A stretch of 64,000 nt of DNA from Cupriavidus nantongensis (lineage in GTDB: Bacteria > Pseudomonadota > Gammaproteobacteria > Burkholderiales > Burkholderiaceae). This document shows, one piece after another, positions 19,062-28,355 of this stretch. Both the position numbers and the translations under genes were made by a program. Numbering within the stretch: position 1 is the stretch's first letter; each line of letters begins with the position of its first letter. The DNA lies in contig NZ_CP014844.1 in NCBI RefSeq assembly GCF_001598055.1, forward strand, positions 1,178,001-1,242,000, read 5' to 3'. A model generated the notes under the pieces. That model saw only the letters and a program-made list of their open reading frames with translations. It searched no databases and was not told the DNA's origin.

Positions 19062-19460
19062 ATGAACCGGCCTCGTATCGCGCTGATCGCCCATGACCAC
19101 AAGAAGGACGACATCGTCGCCTTCGCCGCGCGCCATCGCGCCTTCCTGTCGCAGTGCGAACTGCTTGCCACCGGCACCACCGGCGGGCGCCTGATCGACG
19201 AAGTCGGGCTCGACGTCATGCGCATGCTGTCGGGGCCGTGGGGCGGCGACCTGCAGATCGGCGCGCAGCTGGCCGAAGGCCGAGTCAGCGCGGTGGTGTT
19301 CCTGCGCGACCCGATGACGCCGCAGCCGCACGAACCCGATATCAACGCGCTGGTGCGCGCCTGCGACGTGCACAACGTGCCGTGCGCGACCAACGTGGCC
19401 AGCGCCGAGCTGCTGCTGGCCGGGCTTGCGCGCGAGAACGGCGCGGCGCAGGCCGGCTGA
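19062..19460 (+). CDS. mgsA: Methylglyoxal synthase
   Basis: 132 aa from ATG at 19062. Converts dihydroxyacetone phosphate to methylglyoxal and phosphate, a bypass of lower glycolysis. Family signatures: [13 protein letters not shown] at the N-terminus (His, Lys phosphate-binding), TGTTGG, and [11 protein letters not shown] holding the catalytic Asp. Length is a little shorter than the E. coli enzyme. Neighbouring quinone reductase and SDR may deal with reactive carbonyls, though this is only contextual. Confidence 0.94.
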   Translation: MNRPRIALIAHDHKKDDIVAFAARHRAFLSQCELLATGTTGGRLIDEVGLDVMRMLSGPWGGDLQIGAQLAEGRVSAVVFLRDPMTPQPHEPDINALVRACDVHNVPCATNVASAELLLAGLARENGAAQAG

Positions 19461-19509
19461 TTTCCCCGCATTCCCGATCGATGCCTCACCAAAACAAGGA
19501 GCGACGCAG

Positions 19510-20487
19510 ATGAGCAAAGCCATCCGGATCGAGCAGACCGGCGGTCCCGAAGTCATGCAGTGGGTCGATGTACAGGTGGGCGACCCCGGCCCCGGCGAAG
19601 TGCGCGTGCGCCATGAAGCAGTGGGCCTGAACTACATCGATGTCTATTTCCGCACCGGGCTGTACAAGCAGCCGCTGCCGGGCGGGCTCGGCATGGAAGG
19701 CGCCGGCGTGGTCGAGGCGGTGGGCGAGGGCGTGCGCCACGTCGCCGTGGGCGACCGCGTCGCCTATGCCGGCCGTCCCACCGGCGCCTATGCGCAGGTG
19801 CGGGTGATGCCGGCCGATATCGTGGTGCGGCTGCCCGATGCGATCCCGTTCGACACCGCCGCGGCGATGATGCTGCAGGGGCTGACCGCGCAATACCTGA
19901 TCCGCGACAGCTACAAGGTGCAGCCCGGCGACACCGTGCTGCTGCACGCGGCCGCGGGCGGCGTCGGCCTGATCGCGTGCCAGTGGCTGAAGGCGCTGGG
20001 CGTGACCGTGATCGGCACCGTCGGCAGCGACGAAAAGGCCGAACTGGCGCGCGCCAACGGCTGCGCCCACACCATCGTCTATACGCGCGAATCGTTCGTC
20101 GAACGGGTCAGGGAGATCACCAACGGCAAGGGCGTGCCGGCGGTCTATGACTCGATCGGCAAGGACACCTTCCAGGGCTCGCTCGACTGCCTGGCGCCGC
20201 GCGGCACCATGGTCAGCTTCGGCAACGCCTCGGGTCCGGTGCCGCCGTTCGACCTGTCGGTGCTGGGCAGCAAGGGCTCGCTGCGGCTGACGCGGCCGAC
20301 GCTGATGACCTACGTGGTACACCGCGAACTGCTCGAGCCGATGGTGGCCGACCTGTTCGACGCCGTCACCACCGGCAAGATCAAGGTCGATATCCGCCAG
20401 CGCTACGCGCTGTCCGAAGTGGCGCAGGCGCACCGCGACCTGGAAGCGCGCAAGACCACCGGCTCGACCATCCTGCTGCCGCACTGA
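19510..20487 (+). CDS. qor: Quinone oxidoreductase (zeta-crystallin type)
   Basis: 325 aa from ATG at 19510. Zinc-free MDR family: N-terminal GroES-like domain (GLNYIDVYFRTGLYKQPLPGGLGMEGAGVV) and Rossmann domain with AAAGGVG. Uses NADPH to reduce quinones or enones. C-terminal YALSEVAQAHRDLEARKTTGSTIL is typical of QorA. Followed by a strong terminator. Confidence 0.93.
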   Translation: MSKAIRIEQTGGPEVMQWVDVQVGDPGPGEVRVRHEAVGLNYIDVYFRTGLYKQPLPGGLGMEGAGVVEAVGEGVRHVAVGDRVAYAGRPTGAYAQVRVMPADIVVRLPDAIPFDTAAAMMLQGLTAQYLIRDSYKVQPGDTVLLHAAAGGVGLIACQWLKALGVTVIGTVGSDEKAELARANGCAHTIVYTRESFVERVREITNGKGVPAVYDSIGKDTFQGSLDCLAPRGTMVSFGNASGPVPPFDLSVLGSKGSLRLTRPTLMTYVVHRELLEPMVADLFDAVTTGKIKVDIRQRYALSEVAQAHRDLEARKTTGSTILLPH

Positions 20488-20507
20488 AAGCGGTTTTGCG
20501 CAGGCAT

Positions 20508-20546
20508 GAAAAATCCCCGGGACACTCGGTGTCCCGGGGATTTTTT
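20508..20546. terminator. Bidirectional intrinsic terminator
   Basis: AAAAATCCCCGGGACAC, loop TCG, then GTGTCCCGGGGATTTTTT: a 17-bp stem with A-run and T-run, serving both qor (plus) and the DUF1232 gene (minus), which ends at 20557. Confidence 0.93.
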
Positions 20547-20556
20547 GGTGGCGGCG

Positions 20557-20850
20557 TCAGTGCGGCCGTACCGTGGTGGCGGTGGCGCGCGCCTGCGCCT
20601 GGCGCAGGATATGCGGTGGCAGGCGCTTCAGGATCAGGTGGACCGCCAGCGGGATCAGCACCACGTCGTCGATGATGCCGAGGCCCGCGACCACGTCAGG
20701 TACCAGATCGATCGGCGAGATCGCGTACAGCAGCAGCCCGATCGCCGCCGGTTTCAGCCATGCCGGGGCGTCCGGATGGCGCAGCGCATACCAGAACAGG
20801 CGGCCGTCGCGGCGAACCAGCGTCCACAGGGCCGAAAAACGCTTCAACAT
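20557..20850 (-). CDS. YkvA/DUF1232 membrane protein
   Basis: 97 aa. The DUF1232 core is plain: AAIGLLLYAISPIDLVPDVVAGLGIIDDVVLI forms a hydrophobic pair of helices with the SPIDLVPD signature. N-terminal region is basic and hydrophilic. Function unknown. ATG at 20850. Confidence 0.9.
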   Translation of the reverse strand: MLKRFSALWTLVRRDGRLFWYALRHPDAPAWLKPAAIGLLLYAISPIDLVPDVVAGLGIIDDVVLIPLAVHLILKRLPPHILRQAQARATATTVRPH

Positions 20851-20950
20851 GAGAGGCCTCCTTCACATGGCGGGCGCCTGACACCGGCGTATACGCAGAG
20901 AGGTTGGGCCGGTCTCGCGGGCTTCAAGTTCCGGAGGTGCGCGCGGATGC

Positions 20951-22096
20951 TCAACCCGGGATTTTCCCTTCCACGCCCTCGACGTAGAACTTCACGCCGT
21001 GCAGGAATTTGTCGTCGGCGACCTGGTCCCTGGCCAGCTGTTCCTTGCCGGTGTTGTCCTTGATCGGTCCCTTCCAGATCGGCGCGGTGCCGTCGATGAT
21101 GCCCTTCTTGCGCTCGTCGACCAGGGCCTTGACCTCGGCCGGCACGTCCGCGTTGTAGCTCTTCAGGTCGATCATGCCTTCCTTCAGGCCCCACCACGTG
21201 GTGCTGTTCTTCCACTGGTTGTTCAGCACGTCTTCGACCACCTTGTTGTAGTAGACGCCCCACGAGATCACCGACGCGGCCAGGTGCGCCTTGTCGCCGA
21301 ACTTGGTCATGTCGCTGTCCCAGCCGAAGGCATGCACGCCTTTTTCCTGCGCGGTCTGCACCACGGCGGCGGAGTCGGTGTTCTGCATCAGCATGTCGAC
21401 GCCCTGGCCGATCAGCGTGGTCGCGGCTTCGCGTTCCTTGCCCGGATCGAACCACTTGTTGACCCACACCACCTTGACCGTGGCGTTCGGGTTGACGCTG
21501 CGCGCGCCCAGCGTGAACGAGTCGATATTGCGGATCACCTCGGGGATGGGCACCGACGCCACCACGCCCATCTTGCCGGTCTTGCTCATCTTGCCGGCGA
21601 CCACGCCCGCCAGGTAGGCGCCTTCATAGGTGCGCACGTCATACTGGGCCAGGTTGTCGGCGGTCTTGAAGCCGGTGGCGTGCTCGAACTTCACGTCCGG
21701 GAATTCCTTCGCCACCTTGAGCATCGACTCCATGTAGCCGAAGGTGGTGCCGAAGATCAGCTTGTTGCCCTGGCTGGCCAGGTCGCGGAACACGCGCTCG
21801 GCGTCGGCGGCGGATTCGGGCACGTTCTCGACGAAGGTGGTCTTGACCTTGTTGCCGAACTTCTCTTCGACCGCCTTGCGGCCGTTGTCATGCGCGAAGG
21901 TCCAGCCGGCGTCGCCGACCGGGCCGATATAGACGAAGGCGACCTTGAGCGGCTCGGCCTTCTGCTCGGCAGCAGGCGCGGCGCCCGGTGCAGGCGTCTC
22001 GGCGGGCTTGTCGGCTTCTTTCTTGCCGCAGCCGGCCAGGGCCAGCACGGCGGTGGCGGCCAGCGCCGCCAGGGTCTTCCTGCGCGTGACGATCAT
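20951..22096 (-). CDS. BMP-family lipoprotein, nucleoside-type ABC binding protein
   Basis: 381 aa with a lipoprotein signal: LAATAVLALAGCGKKE, lipobox Cys23, followed by a Pro/Ala/Glu linker. Periplasmic-binding BMP domain (AFVYIGPVGDAGWTFAHDNGRKAVEE; GTTFGYMESMLKVA; NTDSAAVVQTAQEKG; GWDSDM). BMP proteins bind purine nucleosides or related bases. Last gene of the leftward ATPase-permease-permease-BMP operon (gap of 55 bp to the permease). Confidence 0.9.
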   Translation of the reverse strand: MIVTRRKTLAALAATAVLALAGCGKKEADKPAETPAPGAAPAAEQKAEPLKVAFVYIGPVGDAGWTFAHDNGRKAVEEKFGNKVKTTFVENVPESAADAERVFRDLASQGNKLIFGTTFGYMESMLKVAKEFPDVKFEHATGFKTADNLAQYDVRTYEGAYLAGVVAGKMSKTGKMGVVASVPIPEVIRNIDSFTLGARSVNPNATVKVVWVNKWFDPGKEREAATTLIGQGVDMLMQNTDSAAVVQTAQEKGVHAFGWDSDMTKFGDKAHLAASVISWGVYYNKVVEDVLNNQWKNSTTWWGLKEGMIDLKSYNADVPAEVKALVDERKKGIIDGTAPIWKGPIKDNTGKEQLARDQVADDKFLHGVKFYVEGVEGKIPG

Positions 22097-22151
22097 GATT
22101 TCTCCTTGTGTGAATCGTTGATGGCTCGGGGATTTCCGTCAGAAAAAACGA

Positions 22152-23072
22152 TCAGGCGTTGCCGGGGCGGAACGGCTTGCCCAGCGACGCCGGCATGTTC
22201 AGGCGTATCCATGCCGGATTGCGCGAGATCAGCGCCAGCACCACGATGGTGGCGGCATAGGGCAGCATCGACAGGAACTGCGACGGCACCGACACGCCTA
22301 CGCCTTGCAGATAGAACTGCAGGATGGTCACGGCGCCGAACAGCCACGCGCCCACCAGCACGCGGCCCGGACGCCAGGTGGCAAAGGTCGTCAGCGCCAG
22401 CGCGATCCAGCCGCGGCCCGCCACCAGGTTCTCGACCCACATCGGGGTGTAGACCAGCGACAGGTAGGCGCCCGCCAGCCCGCAGCAGGCGCCGCCGAAC
22501 AGCAGCGCGCCGAAGCGGATGGTGCGCACCGGGTAGCCCAGCGCATGCGCGGATTCCGGCGATTCGCCGATCGCGCGCAGCGTCAGCCCCGCGCGCGTGC
22601 GGAACAGGAACCACATGATGGCGAAGCACAGCAGCAGGCTGAAATACACCATCCAGTGATGCTGGAAGAACGCCGGACCGACGAAGGGCAGGTCGGCCAG
22701 TCCCGGCACGGCCTTGGCCTGCGCCGGCATGGCATAACCGACGAAGCGCTGGCCCATGAAGGCCGACAGGCCGGTGCCGAAGATCGACAGCGCCAGTCCG
22801 GTGGCGACCTGGTTGGTGGCCAGCACCAGCGCCAGCCACGAGAACAGCGTGGCCATCAGCATGCCGGCCAGCGCGCCGGCGGCAAAGCCGAGCAGCGGCG
22901 ACTGGGTCTGGTAGCCGACCATGAACCCGGCCACCGCGGCGACCAGCATCATGCCTTCGGCGCCCAGGTTGAGCACGCCCGAGCGTTCGTTGATCAGCAG
23001 GCCCAGCGCCGCCAGCAGCAGCGGCGTGCCGGCGTTGATGGCGGTGGCGATGAGGGGGGCGAGTTGTTCCAT
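22152..23072 (-). CDS. ABC transporter permease (BPD_transp_2), nucleoside type, second subunit
   Basis: 306 aa. About eight to nine hydrophobic helices; LLLAALGLLINERSGVLNLGAEGMMLVAAVAGF is the signature start of the NupQ/YufQ-like permeases. ATG at 23072, 18 bp after the preceding permease stop. Pairs with the 23091-24200 product to form the membrane channel. Confidence 0.92.
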   Translation of the reverse strand: MEQLAPLIATAINAGTPLLLAALGLLINERSGVLNLGAEGMMLVAAVAGFMVGYQTQSPLLGFAAGALAGMLMATLFSWLALVLATNQVATGLALSIFGTGLSAFMGQRFVGYAMPAQAKAVPGLADLPFVGPAFFQHHWMVYFSLLLCFAIMWFLFRTRAGLTLRAIGESPESAHALGYPVRTIRFGALLFGGACCGLAGAYLSLVYTPMWVENLVAGRGWIALALTTFATWRPGRVLVGAWLFGAVTILQFYLQGVGVSVPSQFLSMLPYAATIVVLALISRNPAWIRLNMPASLGKPFRPGNA

Positions 23073-23090
23073 GTTGTTGGTGTGCTCCGC

Positions 23091-24200
23091 TCAGGCCGTG
23101 GCCGCGCGCCAGCGCAGGCGGTTGTCGATCAGCGTGTCGCACGCCAGCAGGAAGAACAGCAGCATGCCCTGGAACACCCAGCCGATGGCCGAAGGCAGGC
23201 CCAGGCGCGACTGCGCCATCTCGCCGCCGATATAGAACAGCGACATCATGATGCCGCCGAACACGGTGCCGACCGGATGCAGCCGGCCGATAAAGGCGAC
23301 GATGATGGCGGTGAAGCCATAGCCCGGCGAGATCGACGGCAGCAGCTGCCCGATCGGCCCGACCACTTCGAACGCGCCCGCCAGCCCCGCGGTGGCGCCC
23401 GAGATCAGCAGCGCGCTCCACAGCGCGCTGCGCGCCGAGAAGCCCGCATAGCGCGCCGCCGCCGGCGCGGTGCCGCCGACCTGCAGCCGGTAGCCGGCGA
23501 AGCTGCGGAACACGAACACCGTCATCACCGCCACCAGCACCAGCATCACGACAAAGCCGGCATGCAGCCGCGAGCCCGACATCAGGTTCGGCAGCAGGTA
23601 GTCGGAAGAGAACACCTTGGATTGCGGGAAGTTCATGCCGTCGGGATCCTTCAGCGGCCCGTTGACCACCCACAGCAGCAGCTGCTGCGCGATATAGGTC
23701 AGCATCAGCGAGACCAGGATCTCGTTGGCGTTGAAGCGGTCCTTGAGCAGCGCGGTGAGCGAGGCCCACGCCATGCCGCCGGCAATGCCGGCCAGCGACG
23801 CCAGCACCAGCACCACGGTGCCGTTCATCGTTTGTCCCGGCACATCGAAGTACAGCACCGCCGCGCCGGCGCAGATGCCGCCGGCAATCAGCTGGCCGTC
23901 GGCGCCGATATTCCACACGTTGGCGCGGTAGCATACCGACAGGCCCAGCGCGCACAGCACCAGCGGCACGGTCTTGAGCAGCACCTCGCCGATCGCACGT
24001 TTGTCGCGCAGCGGATCGGCCAGGAACACCTTGAGCGCGGCCACGGGGTCCTTGCCGAGCGCCAGGAACAGCAGCGCGCCGAACAGCAGCGTCAGCGCCA
24101 GCGCCAGCACCGGCGAGGCGTAGGCCATCGCGCGCGAGGGCACACCGCGCGGCGCCAGCGTCAGCGGGGAACGGGGCATCAGGGGGCGCATATCAGCCAT
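23091..24200 (-). CDS. ABC transporter permease (BPD_transp_2), nucleoside type, first subunit
   Basis: 369 aa from ATG at 24200, which overlaps the ATPase stop by 8 bp; an earlier in-frame start at 24245 lies within the ATPase gene and is less likely. Permease signature in VCYRANVWNIGADGQLIAGGICAGAAVL. Around ten hydrophobic segments. Conserved partner order (ATPase, YufP-like, YufQ-like, BMP) supports a complete importer. Confidence 0.92.
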   Translation of the reverse strand: MADMRPLMPRSPLTLAPRGVPSRAMAYASPVLALALTLLFGALLFLALGKDPVAALKVFLADPLRDKRAIGEVLLKTVPLVLCALGLSVCYRANVWNIGADGQLIAGGICAGAAVLYFDVPGQTMNGTVVLVLASLAGIAGGMAWASLTALLKDRFNANEILVSLMLTYIAQQLLLWVVNGPLKDPDGMNFPQSKVFSSDYLLPNLMSGSRLHAGFVVMLVLVAVMTVFVFRSFAGYRLQVGGTAPAAARYAGFSARSALWSALLISGATAGLAGAFEVVGPIGQLLPSISPGYGFTAIIVAFIGRLHPVGTVFGGIMMSLFYIGGEMAQSRLGLPSAIGWVFQGMLLFFLLACDTLIDNRLRWRAATA

Positions 24201-25755
24201 GGCTTGCCACCTCCCCGCCGGCGTTGGCCCGGGCCGGACCGCCATCCCACAGACCGCTCATCCACAGCCCGACCTGCTCGCGCGTGGCGGCCTCGGTCGC
24301 CAGCGACGGCGACAGCCGGCCCTTGGCAATCACGTGCAGCCGGTCGCAGATCGCGAACAGCTCGTCGAGCTCTTCCGACACCACCAGGATGGCGCAGCCG
24401 GTGGCCTTCAGCGCCAGGATCTCGTTGTGGATCTGCGCCGCGGCGCCGACGTCCACACCCCAGGTCGGTTGCGCCACGATCAGCACCTTCGGGCCGCTTT
24501 CGATCTCGCGGCCGACAATGAATTTCTGCAGGTTGCCGCCCGACAGGCTGCGCGCCAGCGCCTGCGGCCCGCTGGCCTTGACGCGGAAGCGGTTGATCAC
24601 CGCCGACGCCAGCCCGCTGGCGGCGCCAGGCGAGATCATGCCTTGCCGGACATAGGGCGGGGTCTGGTGCGACAGCAGGATATTGGTGGCCAGGCTCATG
24701 CCCGGCACCGCGCCGCGGCCCAGGCGCTCTTCCGGCACGAAGGCCAGTCCGGCGCGGCGGCGCTGGCGCGCATCGAGGCGGCCCGCGGGCTTGCCATCGA
24801 GCTGCACCGAGGTGGCGTCGGCGCGCGTGTCCTCGCCGGACAGCGCGGCCAGCAATTCCTGCTGGCCGTTGCCCGAAACCCCGGCGATGCCGACGATCTC
24901 GCCCGCGTGCACATCGAGCGCAACCTGGCTCAGCTCGGTCGCGAACGCATGCGCGCGCGGCAGCGACAGGCCCTGCACGCTAAGCCGCACCGGCCCGCGT
25001 TCGGCCGCAACGCGCGCCTCGCGCGGCGGTTCGCCGCCGATCATCAGGCGCGACAGCGACGCCGCGGTTTCCTGGCGCGGATCGCACACGCCGGTGACCT
25101 TGCCCATGCGCATCACGGTGGCGTGATGGCACAGCGCGCGGATCTCGTCGAGCTTGTGGCTGATGTAGAGGATGCTGGTGCCTTCGGCGGCCAGCTGGCG
25201 CAGCGTGACGAACAGCGTTTCCACTGCCTGCGGCGTCAGCACCGAGGTGGGCTCGTCCAGGATCAGCAACTGCGGGCTGGCCAGCAGCGCGCGCACGATC
25301 TCGACGCGCTGGCGCTCGCCCACCGACAGCGTATGCACATGGCGGCTCGGCTCCAGCGGCAGGCCGTAGCGTTCGGCGGTGGCGCGGATGCGCCCGGCCA
25401 GCTGCTTCATATTGCCCTGTTGCGCGGCCGGCAGGCCCAGCGCGATGTTCTCCGCCACGGTCAGCGTGTCGAACAGCGAGAAATGCTGGAACACCATGGC
25501 GATGCCCAGGTTGCGGGCGTCGTGCGGGCTGCCGATGCTGACCGGCGCCCCGTTGAAGTGCATCTCGCCGGCATCCGGACGGACCGCGCCGAAAATGATC
25601 TTCATCAGGGTGGACTTGCCGGCGCCGTTTTCACCCAGCACGGCATGGATCTCGCCGGGCGCGACGCTGAGGCTGACGTCGTCGTTGGCGACGACGCCCG
25701 GGTAGCGCTTGCTGATATGGGCCAGCGCCAGCCGGGGAGGGAGTTGTGATGTCAC
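24193..25755 (-). CDS. ABC transporter ATPase, two-cassette, nucleoside/sugar type
   Basis: 520 aa with two ABC cassettes. First: Walker A GENGAGKST (about residues 40-48), signature LSVGERQRVEI, Walker B LLILDEPTSVLTP. Second: GVSGNGQQELL in place of Walker A (degenerate, as usual in this family), LSGGNLQKFIVGRE, and Walker B VLIVAQPTWGVD, where Glu is replaced by Gln, again typical of the second site. ATG at 25755 begins MTSQLPPRLALAHISKRYPG. First gene of the operon, with a promoter about 130 bp upstream. Confidence 0.93.
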   Translation of the reverse strand: MTSQLPPRLALAHISKRYPGVVANDDVSLSVAPGEIHAVLGENGAGKSTLMKIIFGAVRPDAGEMHFNGAPVSIGSPHDARNLGIAMVFQHFSLFDTLTVAENIALGLPAAQQGNMKQLAGRIRATAERYGLPLEPSRHVHTLSVGERQRVEIVRALLASPQLLILDEPTSVLTPQAVETLFVTLRQLAAEGTSILYISHKLDEIRALCHHATVMRMGKVTGVCDPRQETAASLSRLMIGGEPPREARVAAERGPVRLSVQGLSLPRAHAFATELSQVALDVHAGEIVGIAGVSGNGQQELLAALSGEDTRADATSVQLDGKPAGRLDARQRRRAGLAFVPEERLGRGAVPGMSLATNILLSHQTPPYVRQGMISPGAASGLASAVINRFRVKASGPQALARSLSGGNLQKFIVGREIESGPKVLIVAQPTWGVDVGAAAQIHNEILALKATGCAILVVSEELDELFAICDRLHVIAKGRLSPSLATEAATREQVGLWMSGLWDGGPARANAGGEVASHG

Positions 25756-25883
25756 TGAGGCGGCTCGGGTTGTTGTTGTGGCAGCAACGGGGATGCGTCA
25801 AAGCGCGGCAGTGCGTGGCGCAGCATCGCCGCGACGCATTGCAGCATTCATCATGGATTCGTGATGCCGGATATTGGTGACGA

Positions 25884-25900
25884 ATTATATAAGTGTGCAC
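25884..25900 (-). promoter_or_regulatory. Putative -10 and flanking site of the nucleoside ABC operon
   Basis: TATAAT on the minus strand at 25889-25884, about 130 bp before the ATPase start. No good -35 is visible at 16-18 bp, so an activator may be needed. AGTGTGCAC (25892-25900, plus strand) directly abuts it and resembles the nic sites. Confidence 0.45.
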
Positions 25901-25982
25901 GGGCTGGAAGGCTTGAATCGGGCCGGTGTCCAGTCTGTGCAACGGTTGGCGGGTGGTTGCAAGTCGCATGCCGGCGCAAGCA

Positions 25983-26016
25983 CAAAAAAAACGCCGCCTT
26001 CTTGCCGGAGGCGGCG
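25983..26016 (-). terminator. Intrinsic terminator of the pirin gene
   Basis: Plus-strand A-run 25984-25991, then CGCCGCCT (25992-25999), loop, AGGCGGCG (26009-26016). Read on the minus strand this is an 8-bp GC stem followed by U8, about 35 bp after the pirin stop. Confidence 0.9.
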
Positions 26017-26051
26017 GTCTTGTAACGCTGGCGAGCAGATCGGGCGGCGGA

Positions 26052-26969
26052 TTACCCGCCCGTAGCCGTCGCAAACCTCCCATCCCGGAAATCCGCCAGG
26101 GTCTGGTAGATCTGCTCCTGCGTGTTCATCACGAACGGGCCGTACTGCGCGATCGGCTCGTTCAGCGGGCGGCCGGCGATCAGCAGGAAGCGCGCGTCGG
26201 CCTCGGCCCGCACGATGACGCCGTCAGCCTGGCCGGCGTTGTCCAGTACGCCCATGCGCTGCGCCTCGACCACGGCGCGGTCGTCGCCCGCGCCGACCGA
26301 GACTTCGCCCCGGTACACGTAGATAAAGGCGTTATGCCCGGCCGGCAGCGCCTGCGCGAAGTCCTGACCGGCCGACAGCTCGACGTCGAGGTAGACCGGC
26401 TCGGTCACCGGGCGCGTGATCGCGCCGGCCACGCCATGGCTGGCGCCGGCCAGCACGCGCACCGTGGCGCCATGCTCCAGCGCCACCGTCGGGATCTCGG
26501 CGGCGGGCAGGTCGCGATACCACGGCGCCGTCATCTTGTCGGCGGCCGGCAGGTTCAGCCACAGCTGGAAGCCTTCCATGCGGCCGTCTTCCTGTTCGGG
26601 CATTTCCGAGTGGACGACGCCGGCGCCGGCCACCATCCACTGCGCGCCGCCGCCCTGCAGCAGGCCCTCGTTGCCGGCGCTGTCGCGATGGCGCATGCGT
26701 CCGGCCAGCATGTAGGTGATGGTCTCGAAGCCGCGGTGCGGATGATCGGGGAAGCCGCCGATGTAGTCGTCCTTGCTGTCGGTGCCGAAGGCATCGAGCA
26801 TCAGGAACGGATCGAGCCGGCGCTGCAGGTTCTGCGTCAGCACGCGCGTCAGCTTGACGCCGGCGCCGTCGGAGGTGGCGATGCCGCGCACCACGCGGTC
26901 GACGGTGCGCGAGCGCTGCACGCTTTCCGCGGCGGCGGCGGGAATGGTGGCGAGGGTACGGGTATCCAT
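26052..26969 (-). CDS. Pirin-family cupin protein
   Basis: 305 aa, bicupin. Metal-binding residues of the N-terminal cupin are visible: His-x-His in FPDHPHRGFETITYML and His/Glu in VVHSEMPEQ. C-terminal cupin domain ends FAQYG-like PIAQYGPFVMNTQEQI. Pirins can be quercetinase-like or regulatory; which one cannot be told here. Single gene with its own terminator. Confidence 0.92.
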   Translation of the reverse strand: MDTRTLATIPAAAAESVQRSRTVDRVVRGIATSDGAGVKLTRVLTQNLQRRLDPFLMLDAFGTDSKDDYIGGFPDHPHRGFETITYMLAGRMRHRDSAGNEGLLQGGGAQWMVAGAGVVHSEMPEQEDGRMEGFQLWLNLPAADKMTAPWYRDLPAAEIPTVALEHGATVRVLAGASHGVAGAITRPVTEPVYLDVELSAGQDFAQALPAGHNAFIYVYRGEVSVGAGDDRAVVEAQRMGVLDNAGQADGVIVRAEADARFLLIAGRPLNEPIAQYGPFVMNTQEQIYQTLADFRDGRFATATGG

Positions 26970-27229
26970 GTCTTGCTCCTGTGTGGCGGTCCGGCGGGGC
27001 GATGGCCGGCCGGTCCGTCGTTTCAGCTACCTCGTCAATTTAGTGGTTTGGCGGGGAAAGAGTAGAGGGCGCAAGGGCAACAGATTGTTCTGCCAGTGAC
27101 TCAAGTCCAGTGGCTCGCTGGTTCGATTCCGGAACGATCGCGGCGCGGCGTGTGGCGCGTGCGGAGCCTCGCACAGCGGCGGCAGGAAGCCCGGAAATCG
27201 CTGTCAGATCGCCGCCGGAAAGCCCAAAG

Positions 27230-27258
27230 ATGACAAGATCGATGAAGATCGCTATAAT
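27230..27258 (+). promoter_or_regulatory. Strong sigma70-type promoter for the osmoprotectant ABC operon
   Basis: -35 ATGACA (27230-27235), 17-bp spacer, -10 TATAAT (27253-27258). Consensus at -10 and optimal spacing. The next start codon lies 380 bp downstream. The stretch 26970-27229 between the pirin start and this promoter shows nothing I can support. Confidence 0.75.
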
Positions 27259-27638
27259 AGCGCTCTCTTTGTCATCCGTTGATGCGAGAAGCAGGGTGGG
27301 GAAAGTCCCGCCAGCTCTTGCCAGTCAACGGCCGATGGACCGGCGGCGCGTCGGAAAACTTCAATACTTGCGCTGCCACTGGCCAACCGTTCGCGCTGTG
27401 CTTGCACCGCCGGTTGCGCCGCTTCAGGGACCGCCCACACGGCATCCCGTCAATCGAGATTCCCCGCCCGCGGCGGACGAATCCACAGACCGTCCGCCGG
27501 CAATCGTGCCGGTCATGGCGGCAAGGCAATCTGAACCGGGACTGGTGGCGCCCATCTCCGCACGCACCAGCCCATATTGTTTTCCGTCGCCGGAAAGTGG
27601 CGCGCTGCGCGCTTTTTTGGGCCGGAGAAGGGGAGAGT
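27259..27638 (+). promoter_or_regulatory. Long structured 5' leader of the osmoprotectant ABC operon
   Basis: About 370 nt from the predicted transcription start to the first ATG. It has a perfect 9-bp hairpin (CGGCGGACG at 27471-27479 with CGTCCGCCG at 27491-27499). Near its end is a GC-rich short stem plus T6 (GCGCGCTGCGCGCTTTTTT, about 27600-27618), only 20 bp before the start codon. The layout, promoter then long leader then terminator-like element before the gene, is that of an attenuator or riboregulator. I recognise no known riboswitch class. Confidence 0.45.
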
Positions 27639-28355
27639 ATGTCAAAGCAACCGGCACGGGCACTGGCCTGGGCAGGACTGACGCTTGCCGCGCTGGCTGC
27701 GCTGGTGGCGTGGATCGGCGTCGATGTGATTCGCCAGTACCAGGAACGCCTGCTCTACGACGTCGTCGACCACCTGCGGCTGGTGGTGCTGTCGATGGCG
27801 CTGGCGCTGGCCACCGGCATCCCGGCGGGCATCGCGCTGAGCCGCCCGTGCATGCGGCGCTGGGCCGACCGGCTGATGCAGGTCTTCAATGTCGGCAATA
27901 CCGTGCCGTCGCTGGCGGTGCTGGCGCTGGCGCTGGCCGTGCTCGGCATCGGCGAGCGGCCCGCCATCCTGGCGCTGTGGCTGGCCTCGCTGCTGCCGAT
28001 CGTGCGCAATACCTACGAGGGCCTGCGCAATGTCTCGCCGACGCTGCTGGAAGCGGCGCGCGGCATCGGCATGACGCCGGCGCAGCGCCTGGTGCGGGTG
28101 GAGCTGCCCAACGCGCTGCCGGTGATGCTGGCCGGCATCCGCATCGCGCTGGTGATCAACGTCGGCACCGTGCCGCTGTCGTTTCTGATCGGCGCCAACA
28201 GCCTGGGCGAGCTGATTTTCCCGGGCATCTACCTGAACAACCAGCCGCTGCTGCTGCTGGGCGCTGCCGCCACCGCGCTGCTGGCGCTGGCGCTCGATGC
28301 ACTGTTCGCCGCCGCCGGCCAGCTATACCTGCGCCGCCGCGGCCTGGCACGCTGA
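27639..28355 (+). CDS. Osmoprotectant-type ABC permease, first
   Basis: 238 aa from ATG at 27639 with AAGGGGAGAG upstream; the frame is open another 120 codons back through the leader but that part has no family similarity. About six membrane helices; permease loop EAARGIGMTPAQRLVRVELPNALPVMLAGI carries the EAA motif. Belongs to the OpuBB/YehW-like group (glycine betaine, choline or related solutes). Confidence 0.9.
   Translation: MSKQPARALAWAGLTLAALAALVAWIGVDVIRQYQERLLYDVVDHLRLVVLSMALALATGIPAGIALSRPCMRRWADRLMQVFNVGNTVPSLAVLALALAVLGIGERPAILALWLASLLPIVRNTYEGLRNVSPTLLEAARGIGMTPAQRLVRVELPNALPVMLAGIRIALVINVGTVPLSFLIGANSLGELIFPGIYLNNQPLLLLGAAATALLALALDALFAAAGQLYLRRRGLAR

Noticed and set aside
22305..24521. 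738-codon frame opposite the nucleoside permeases
   Set aside because: Arg/Gln/His-rich translation without motifs; the minus strand holds two well-defined permeases.
27290..27320. RNase P-like GGGGAAAGTCC word in the leader
   Set aside because: None of the other conserved RNase P segments follow; chance match.
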